DNA of 64,000 bases from Pyrenopolyporus hunteri (lineage: Eukaryota; Ascomycota; Sordariomycetes; Xylariales; Hypoxylaceae). The position numbers were made by a program, and so were the translations under genes. Under the pieces are notes generated by a model that saw only the letters and a program-made list of their open reading frames with translations, did no database searches and was not told the DNA's origin. The stretch is from contig CADCXC010000011.1 in assembly GCA_902806595.1 (NCBI GenBank), positions 372,001 to 436,000 on the forward strand, in the 5' to 3' direction. Of this stretch, positions 55,625 through 64,000 are shown piece after piece (position 1 is the first letter of the stretch; every line of letters begins with the position of its first letter).

Positions 55625-57749
55625 GATGGTGCTTGCGCGGTATATTTTTATAGCGTTTAGTGCGCTTATTTCTACTAATGGGTTGCCGGCGTTATGTGTC
55701 ACTGCTACTACGGGATTTCTTACTTGCCCTACCTTTGGGGCTTTGACAATAATCGATTTGTGTTTTTGGAATCTAGATCCTAGCATAGAAATGAGCCTTT
55801 ACAAAATGCTACTTCTACAAACACGAAATCCTCTTCCTTCATTTCAGAGTCCCCAAAGAAATCTCAATTCCAATAACCTCAAAACAGCCTCTAATCGCGT
55901 CACGCCGCCGCCATTTCTTATCGTGGATCCCGCGAGCCGAATCCACGTCCTTTCCCTCCACATATACCGAACGCTCCACAAGCACAAGAACCGTACAACA
56001 CGATGTAGAGTAATGCTGCACAAAACCCCAGGTCCTATGAGATCCATCCTTATCCGGGCACCCGCTACGGGGTCACCATGCACGACATCGAGTCCTCGAC
56101 GAGACGAAGTGCACGCAATGGAGACAAGTGCCGGCCCGTTACCCGTCAACTCTTAGCGAATTCAAGCCCGATGGGTCTAGATAGAAGACGAAGGAATGAA
56201 CGAATCCATCCGAACTATGCGTCTGCCACCTAACTACCCACCTACTCATCTACCAGACCGAGATCGACAACCAGGCTATCTCACCGGTCAGAGCTGCAGC
56301 CAAGATTACCTTGGGGTATCAATGAGTTAGGTAGGTAGGTACCTAAGTCAGCGGGCCTAACTGTAATGTATTGTGCTGCAAGTAAGACGAGCTGGAGGGA
56401 CGGACGGTGTTATCGTGCCCCGTAAACTCCGATGGCATCGTGTATACCTCTCGTAAGCATCGTCGGTGAGCAAGATTAAGTGCTTATTGCCCCATTTCAC
56501 CAACCATAATCCGATATGTTCTCTTCCCGCTTGTTCCCGGAGAGACCCGGAGAGACGTCATACGAATCTCTGATATCGGGTATACAAAAACGAATCGAGT
56601 AATGAATATCATCGCGATAAAAGGGGATTGACTATCATACGCCACTCCTTCTTAACTCGGTCGTACAAGTTTCTATATTAACGGTAGGGAATCCCAACGT
56701 GGAGTGGGATCAACCGGTAACGAATTAATGTCTCAGATCCCGCGCTGTACGGATTCTATAGTGCCCTAGATAGCAGCTCCCCTCGCTCACGATAGCTCCG
56801 CCTGTTCTGTACCACCGAAGATCTAAATATGTAACTCTCTCCCTACACGCACATAATAGCGGAGCGCCGGACGATTCGCCGAACGTACGACAATGTTTCC
56901 ATTTGCAGCGAGAACATAGACCGTTAGGAGCTTCACGCCTAGGCGTGTACTTAAGACGAATTCGAAAGTTACATCTCAGCTCCATAATGTTTAACCTTGA
57001 CACATGCGTATCTCAGGTAGATAACAGACATGGCGCGCAGGTACGCCATCGCCGTCTTAATCTAGCCCCATAAATCTCCGCCCGGCGCTCAGTGAGTCGT
57101 AAGGGGGTGGTTAATTCAGGTACCTAGACCTATACGCCAAGAATCTCAATGTCACTTTCAACATACAGAAACGTCAATATTATAAGGAGCGTGGAGTTAC
57201 AAAAGGGTTAAAAATATCACGCCTAAGCGTCGAGCGCCCTCGGATGTTAGCCGGGCTGAGCGACTCGCACACTAGGTAGCATAAGCGTTGGCGAGAACCA
57301 TCGGTCCGATAGAAATAGATGAAGGGGTTGGAAAGGGAGGATAGAGGATTTGCTTTGCTCATAATATTTTATACGAACTCCAAAAACATAGAATATCTAG
57401 ACATTCTCGTCAATACTGACCTAATAATACCGGGTTAGGTTCAACTGGACGATGTTTCATCTTAATGGGGTGAAAATTATCCAGAGACGTGGTCGTCTAT
57501 TCTAGATAGAGGTAAAAGGGAGAAACTTCATTTAACCTTGGAGAGAATGGCTTTTATTGAGCATGTTTAATCTACCTTCGCTACTAGATGCTCATGGTTT
57601 AATTCTAAACAACTCGCCTGCGCGTAGATAGCGCCGCGTATAGCTAGTTTATGGCCTTACGCTGAACGGAGCCCGTGTCGTACTCTATTGGCGGCAAGGG
57701 GGTTAACTGTGCTACCCCTTTAAGCATCATCAACAAAAGGTCTCGCCCT
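55625..57749. other. Convergent intergenic region
   Basis: About 2.1 kb between nitronate monooxygenase (+) and eRF3 (-). Short frames show no recognisable protein. GGTACCTA-type palindromes are at about 56330-56345. Confidence 0.5.
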
Positions 57750-60028
57750 CTAGGCGGACTCGTCTGTGATAAGCTTGGTGATCTTGCCGATGGCGATAGT
57801 TTGGCCCTGGGATAAGTTAGTAGATGCTTGGAATGAGCCGGATAATGGAGACGGGGACGTACTTGGTCTCTCAAGGTGAAACGACCCATTTGCGGGTAAT
57901 CTTCGAATCTCTCGATACAAACTGAACCAGCACCACCGATAACTTGCATCCTCGCAATGATGCTGTCTCCCCTCTTCGCGTGGGTCGGTGGGTGCTTGCT
58001 CTTCCTGCCCGTTCCTTTCTGTAGCTTGTGTAATAAGGCGGCGAAAGTCACTTCCTCGACTGCGGAATGGACATGTAGGACGCAGTTGAAGCCGGCGGTA
58101 AGGATGCTCTTCAGCTCGAGGATTCGGATCTGTGCCTCGAAAGCGGAAACATTATGGACGAGGCGTTTCGGCGAGCAGAGCACGAATCCGGCGGAGATAT
58201 CATCTTCCTCAATACCTCGGAGTCGTATCCGTACTTGGTCTCCGCACTGGGCTACCTGAATTTCGTCTTCCGTCTCGCCGTAAAGAGCTGCGATTTCCAC
58301 TTTCTCTTTGTTCGGCATCATGATTAGGCTCATCCCCTTCTTGCACACACCCGCCTCGATCTTGCCTTCTACCATGGTACCCATGTCCCTGTACTTTCCG
58401 CTAATGGCCATCATGAATGGCGCATTGGTCTTGCGCTCAAGAGCCTGCATGTTATCTAGGTACTCAAGGAGAGAGGGGCCATCGTACCATGGGCAGACAC
58501 CTGGAGGAATACGATCCTTGATACCCATAGTCTGCTGAGCAGCGATGGGCATGAAGAAGACGTCGGTTTTGAGATTGTACCCGGTACCTTTGAGAAACTG
58601 CGCCAGTTTCGTCGTGCACTCCTTGTATCTTTCTTCCGACCAGTTGACGGTAGGATCATCCATCTTGTTGATAACTACAACAAGTTTGTTGACGCCCTGC
58701 GTCTTGGCAAGCATGGCGTGCTCGCGGGTCTGCCCGCCCTTCTCAAATCCGGTCTCGTATTCTCCCTTTCGCGCGCTGATGACGAGGATACCGACGTCCG
58801 CTTGCGAAGCACCTCCAATCATGCTTGGGACGTAGGTCTTGTGCCCGGGGGCGTCTAGAATGCTGTATCGTCGCTTCTCGGTTTCGAAGAATCCCCTGCC
58901 GACTTCGACCGTCTTTCCCTTGGACCTCTCCTCCTTGGTTAGATCAAGCGCCCACGACAGATACCAGGTCTCTCGGCCCAAGTCTTTCGCTTCCCTCTTG
59001 TACTTGTCCATTGTACGCTCATCAACCATACCAGTTGCGTACAGGATAGAACCACCAAGGGTCGACTTGCCAGCATCAACGTGACCGATGAAGATGATGT
59101 TGACGTGTTCCTTTCCGTATATTTCCTTGAGAGTCTCCTCGTCGACGTCCGCGGCCTGTTCGTTGGCAACGGCATCAGAATCACGAGGGGTCCCTTTACC
59201 GCCCCTCGAAGGGCTCGAACGTCCAGAGGAAGGTGTTGGCGATGTCTTGCCGCTAGAGCTCTTTGTTGATTTGGTGGTCTCGCCCGTCTTCTCAATAGCC
59301 TTCGTCGCCGTTACCTTCGACCCGGCATCGGCAGAAGGTGTTTCCTTATCGGCCTTATCAGGCTTGGGCTCATCTTTCGGCGGTGCTGGGACGCCAATTG
59401 ACAGGACCTTGGCGGTTTTGGGCTTCGGAGGGTCTCCACCTATGCTCAAGACCTTAGTTCCTCCTTCTTGTTTGGCGACTGGTTTAGGCGCATCAGCGGG
59501 GGCGGCGGAGGAGGTTGGAGCAGTGGCGGCGGCAGCGGAGCCTTGGTCGCCTCGTTTAGCGATAGTAGGTACAGGTTGAGTTTGCTGCGCTTGCTGCTTG
59601 GGCCTCTGTTGAGACAGAGGCTGTTGCTGATATTGAGTATATTGTTGTTGGTCTGCTAGAGTTAGCAAGCACTCAGCGGTTTGATCTAAGAATTAAACAA
59701 TACCGTAGCCCTGATTATATCCATCTCGTCCGTAGACATTGCCGTATCCTTGGCCGTATTGACCGTATCCACCCTGAGGCCCGCCATATTGCGGATAGAA
59801 ATTCTGACCGCCGTAGTAGCCTTGTTGATAGTTTGGCACATAACTACCACCGAAATTTTGGCCTGGCTGGAAGGACTGGGCAGTGGGTTGGAACGAGGCA
59901 GCGCCAGGCCGGAATGATGGCGCCGCGGGATTCTGGGGCTGGTTGTTCAGGTTCATCTGCTGGGTCTGTCTTGACAGGTTGTCATCCTGAGCGGCAGGGT
60001 CATCTTCCCAGGAATTGAGGTCAGCCAT
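57750..60028 (-). CDS. sup35: Translation termination factor eRF3 (Sup35)
   Basis: Three exons, 59704-60028, 57863-59655, 57750-57806; 724 residues. A GTPase that works with eRF1 to release finished proteins at stop codons in the cytosol. The N-domain (about 1-130) is rich in Gln, Asn, Tyr and Gly with repeats such as QPTAQSFQPGQNFGG, GYYGGQNFYPQYGGPQGG and YTQYQQQ, i.e. prion-like. The M-domain is Lys/Ser/Pro/Thr-rich and charged. The GTPase core follows: G1 GHVDAGKST (299-307), DAPGHKTYV, NKMDDPTVNW, then beta-barrel domains ending GRFTLRDQ|GQTIAIGKITKLI across the last intron. The first intron (59656-59703, 48 bases) has a weak GTATTG donor but is forced by frame and interrupts the prion-like segment. 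Confidence 0.96.
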
Positions 60029-61100
60029 GATATCGGTGTTGCTACGAAGGCCGAGGGGTTAAAAGATGACGCTTATGGTAAGGAGATTCTGCCGATGAGC
60101 AATAACGAGAAGAATAAAAAGGCTGAAGCTAGGGGGGAGAGGCCTTGGGAGTCGGAAATTCTTATTTGCGCGACCGGGAAAGTTTTGCGTCAAGGCGAAG
60201 CTCGAGGCGAGCGACGGTCGTCGGCGCTGGAAAGGGATAATGGCAAATGAAGGACAGAACCGAAAATGTTGTTAGGAGTAAAAAAAAAAACAAAGGTGAG
60301 TCAGGTCTAGGTAATCTGATGTGAACCACCCCGGACGGTCCTGCCTAAAATCTGTTATATCTGACCTTGATTTTATTGAGTTGCGGCGGAAGGCGAGACT
60401 ACAACTTTTAGCGGGGTGAGGGAGAAAGAAGGATTTTGCCCCGCGAATGACGGAGCGGTGGGACTGCGTTAGGCTATCCGGTATAAGGGTATCGCGTTTC
60501 AGTTTGTGCATTGACACTCGGTAGACTACTTTTTAATTCAACAATGAAGGGTGTCTATGTATATATAAGGTATAATGACTCAACAGCCTCTTGGCTTAAG
60601 TACCTACCTAATATAAAGGCGTGCGTGCCTGCATAATACGATACAATACAATGTGCTCGCAAAGCCATGTATTAACCAAAATAGGTACACAACCTAAGCT
60701 CCATACCTTAAACCTTAGGTACTACCACCGGGTACATAGCCCACTAGCTCGGGTTTTAGGTACCTACGCACCTGCTACCTACGCGGTCTGTTCGCGCCTG
60801 AACATAATGAAGCTCACCTCTTCAGCACAAACCGTGAATTTGTGCACGTCTAAACAAAGAACAGACATTTAAAGTACTTCTTAACCGTAACTCAGCCAAG
60901 GCTCATATTCGAACTCGGGCCCCTATTTTCTTTTTCTTTTTCTTTTTCTTTCGGGTTGCCCTTCATGGGGGCAATCTTTAGTCATTCTATTTTTCCATGC
61001 ATATCTACCTACATAGCATCTTGGGATTCTGTTGGCTGGCGCTCATTACCACCTACCTACCTCAGGTAGCTATTAACTGCCACCGCCCGAAGCATCCGCC
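60029..61100. other. Divergent promoter region
   Basis: Shared upstream region of eRF3 (-) and the Yrb30-like gene (+). Contains TTTTTC hexamer repeats at about 60929-60952 and CTACCTA motifs near 61049. No gene seen. Confidence 0.5.
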
Positions 61101-63142
61101 ATGGATGCATTCCTAGCCAAGTTATCCCACCATGCCACCAGTTACGCAATCAGATCTTGTCTTGCCTTGACTTCTACATATGTCATTCAGCACGGTTCAA
61201 AACTGCTCAAGGTACGGATATATGCTGTCGAATCTCTCCCCGGATCTCCCCACACCTCATGTAGTTCATCTCCCTTTTCAACCCTGACACCGCCCAAATC
61301 CACACGATAACCAACCCAACCCAAGCTGATTATTTGTCACATAGACTGTAGAGGATGACCCTCTCCGGGATGAATTGAGTCATCTCCAACGCCGTTTGGC
61401 CCGCAAAATCGAGGTAAGTTGTGTGATGATTCATCAAATTAGTTGAATGTAGGCTGCCCACCGATACTCTTTTGTAATGGGGCTGGCTCATCAACTGTGA
61501 CTAACTAGTCAAATAGCTTATCTCTCCAATCCTTGAAACTATCGAGTTTCGCTATGCACGAGGGAACTCAACTCTAGAGGCCGTAGCGAGGACAGCCCAG
61601 GAACTACGAGCCAACATCGATTCCCTTGGTAAGCGCCTCGCGGCTGCGGCTTTGGCGGACGATTCGTCAGAAGATGGGCAAGGAAAGAAGAAGAATTCCG
61701 CCGCAGCTTCTGCGAGGCGCATCGAACTCCAGAGCATAGCCACAGGCATCAAGCAACTCATTGTAGATATTGATGATTCAATACCTCTTATCAACCTTTG
61801 GGTATCTGCAATTGGGGGTATCCAAGCCCAGCCTTCAGCATTTTCACCTTCCCGTTTGTTGCAGGCCAGCATGCTTGTGAATGTCGGCGATACGCAGTAC
61901 ATCCTCAACCCGCACAAACCCATGCAGATCGGCCCGGACTTTGTGCTGTCACTTTACATGCTGTTTCGCGCCTACGCTTCTCCCGAGGATACCGGGGAGC
62001 CATACGGTGTAGAAGAGGGACAGCGCAAACCCGTCTGGCAAGAAGTAGTTCACAAAGCCCGGGTCCGGCTTCATCGAGTACCCCTAGACGACCGTTCGAG
62101 GATAGACAGTAACGACAACATAGGGGGCGGTGTCCCGTATGTGACCTACGCGTACCAACTTCAAATTGTGGAGGACCTAGACGATGGGCGAGTACACACG
62201 GTTGAGGACGGCTATGCTCAGCCGAGCTCTTACGATGGTGTCCCCAGCGCCGGCATTCGAGAGATCATCCCGGTTCGGCAAATTTCAAAGATGTTCTATG
62301 CAGATGTTGGGAGGATTTTAAACATCAAAAATGAAGATGGAGCCTCGAGCAGTCCCGTGCTCCTTCTCAAAAGAGATTCGAAGGCTCAACCGCCGAATAG
62401 GGAAATACCGCCGGATATAGACCATAATCATATCGTGCAACCGCGATTGATCGAAAACTCCGATGAGAGCAATTTATCAGACGACACTTTAGAGGGGGAC
62501 ACTCAGGACGAAATAAACTGCCAACTACTACAGGAGAGCCAAGTCGCGAAGGCAGTTACACCCGCAACAGACAATACGCAATCAAAAATGTCTCCTAATT
62601 TCTGGAGGCTTCCGCAGGACCTTGACCCCGAATGGATTGCTCTCGAAGTATTCGAGATGGATGATGACGACGATAGCGAGGCCTCGGACGAGAATGAGCC
62701 CTCCCCAAGCGAAGACGGTGAAGATGACGACGACGACGACGAAGGGTACAAAGGTAGGATCTCAGGCCCCTCTCACCTCGACGGCACCCACCACCTAAAA
62801 CGCGGCTCCCGCCCCTCCGCCGACCCCAATCTCGTCACACAACTCAACCGCATGAGTCTCGCCTCCACTTCCTCACGCTCGTCCTCCCGGAGCTCCGGCG
62901 CGCTCGTCCACGGCGGCACTAGCGCGTCTGACGAGGATCTATTGGAAAAGTCCCCGTTCGGCGCGATCCAGACCTCGCTTTCCCTCCTCGAGATGATGCT
63001 GCGTCTCACAAGCCTCCAGGAGTTCGAGCAGACGACGCATCTCGCCATCCCCGACCACGTGCTCAGGTTCTACCTCGACGAGTCGGCCTCACGCGCCGAC
63101 GCCGATGCGCCTGTACACGGGGCTGGCGGGGGTCGGAATTAG
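61101..63142 (+). CDS. RanGTP-binding protein, Yrb30-like
   Basis: Three exons, 61101-61211, 61345-61413, 61517-63142; 601 residues. The N-terminus MDAFLAKLSHHATSYAIRS, then LALTSTYVIQHGSKLLK-TVEDD and RRLARKIE-LISPILETIEF, matches the fungal RanGTP-binding domain family to which yeast Yrb30 belongs. In yeast this protein binds Gsp1-GTP and blocks its GAP-stimulated hydrolysis, linking it to nuclear export. The second half is low-complexity: an acidic stretch DGEDDDDDDEG around residue 464, Ser-rich linkers, then a short conserved-looking C-terminal helix LSLLEMMLRLTSLQEFEQ. The two small 5' exons are essential to recover the domain. It is longer than yeast Yrb30 (about 440) because of the acidic/Ser region. 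Confidence 0.87.
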
Positions 63143-63700
63143 TTCTTCTGAGAGCGGGATGGGTTGGTGGTGGTGAGGGGGGTGTGTCAGGGTGGAAGGG
63201 AAGGGGGGATTAAATCATACAAACGGTTTCGTGGTTCGCGAGTGGGACTTACTGAGCGCGGTCCCGTCTAGATTTATAAAGACTGGGAGTAAGGGAATGT
63301 GGCGTTACAGGAGATACGAAGAGAAGAGAAAATAGAGAACTCGCGACACGAGTCATAATACAAGGCACGAATGGAAATTGATCTTCCGTATAGTAAACGA
63401 GAAGGAATTGTGTGCTTTTATCTGTGATGCATACTTCATGTTTTTGAACCCTCGTTTACGCTGATGTCCACGTTAGGCGACACAGAGGCCGCGTGGAACA
63501 TGTGATTTTCGTGGAGATTCTATAATCAAATAACCTGGACGTGAAATGAAAGACAGACTATCCAGTCCCTACGCACTCCATCGTATCATCGACCTGACGC
63601 CCTTTTTGTGTACCCGAGTCTACCTGCCTCCTGACCTGTTCTCACGTACTCATTACCTGCGTGAGCTAGACATAGGTACCTAGACATGGCCACAGGCTCT
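63143..63700. other. Convergent intergenic region
   Basis: Short spacer between the Yrb30-like gene and the truncated gene at the right edge. Nothing recognisable. Confidence 0.5.
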
Positions 63701-64000
63701 TCACCACCGGCGTCCATAAATAGTACTCTCCTGACCGCCCGACACCTTGGAGCCCTTGCCCTTACCCTTGCCTTTATTCCTCATATCCATGATCGTACTC
63801 CTCGCATGATCCATGATAAGACTATCCTCGTCCTCCCCATCAGACGCCGGAGCCCCTCTTGCACCAACGCCGACGCCAACGCCGCTCTCGCGGCCCACGC
63901 GTCCGAACAGGTCCAGCATCTCCTTGAGGCCGAGCTTGAGGCCCTCCTTGCGGGCGCCGCCCTCGATGGCGGCCTCGGCGAGGAGGCGCTTCTTCTCCTG
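63701..64000 (-). CDS. C-terminal fragment of an unidentified protein (runs off the window)
   Basis: The open frame enters at the window edge and continues 99 codons to a stop at 63701. It begins EKKRLLAEAAIEGGARKEGL and KLGLKEMLDLFGRVGRES, then a Gly/Val run, an acidic DGEDEDSLIMDHA, and a Gly-Lys repeat tail before a final YGRRW. Codon use and GC content look coding. The basic tail suggests a nucleic-acid-associated protein, but no family is recognised. The internal Met at 63919 is not the real start. Confidence 0.6.
   Translation of the reverse strand, partial: QEKKRLLAEAAIEGGARKEGLKLGLKEMLDLFGRVGRESGVGVGVGARGAPASDGEDEDSLIMDHARSTIMDMRNKGKGKGKGSKVSGGQESTIYGRRW

Noticed and set aside
55626..56156. 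176-codon frame after nitronate monooxygenase
   Set aside because: Its composition is not protein-like, it begins two bases after the stop of the real gene, and no motif is seen; probably 3' UTR.

Overview
The window is nuclear DNA of a filamentous ascomycete, most likely a Sordariomycete. Coding genes are split by short introns (about 48-90 bases, GTAAGT-like donors, CTAAC branch sites, YAG acceptors). Zn2Cys6 regulators, PAN2, eRF3, Yrb30-type and mitochondrial uS7 genes all have typical fungal architecture, and gene-free stretches carry TAGG/CTAC microsatellites and long poly(A)/poly(T) runs. The order assignment is inference from protein style; no marker was searched. Exon models were built by hand from splice signals and frame continuity.

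Layout. (1) 0-6.5 kb: a maleylacetate reductase, a Tda3-like FAD oxidoreductase and an intact 962-residue gene resembling the domesticated fungal reverse transcriptase RVT. (2) 6.5-9.9 kb: gene-poor. (3) 9.9-30.9 kb: a probable secondary-metabolite locus. It holds a fungal multi-pass membrane protein, an adenylation-thiolation-reductase enzyme (NRPS-like carboxylic acid reductase), a nitrilase, a glutathione transferase, a short-chain dehydrogenase, a Zn2Cys6 regulator, an O-methyltransferase, an AflR-like Zn2Cys6 regulator and a third Zn2Cys6 regulator. An interstitial telomere-like repeat and a MITE-like inverted repeat lie inside this block. (4) 31-34.9 kb: gene-poor. (5) 34.9-48.3 kb: conserved housekeeping genes, namely PEP carboxykinase, PAN2, mitochondrial uS7 and a small three-exon dsRNA-binding-fold gene that is easy to miss. 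(6) 48.3-54.4 kb: gene-poor, with a roughly 1-kb element bounded by inverted repeats and filled with nested hairpins and tandem arrays. (7) 54.5-64 kb: nitronate monooxygenase, eRF3 with a prion-like N-terminus, a Yrb30-type RanGTP-binding protein and the end of an unidentified gene.

How the genes may work together. The central block has no PKS or multimodular NRPS, so the A-T-R enzyme is the likely core. A plausible but untested logic is: the nitrilase supplies or removes a carboxylate, the A-T-R enzyme activates it and reduces it to an aldehyde, the short-chain dehydrogenase, glutathione transferase and methyltransferase tailor the product, and up to three Zn2Cys6 factors control expression. 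The other genes are ordinary cellular functions with no evident link to this block. The reverse-transcriptase gene stands out separately because the motif A catalytic aspartate position appears to be valine while motif C still reads DD.
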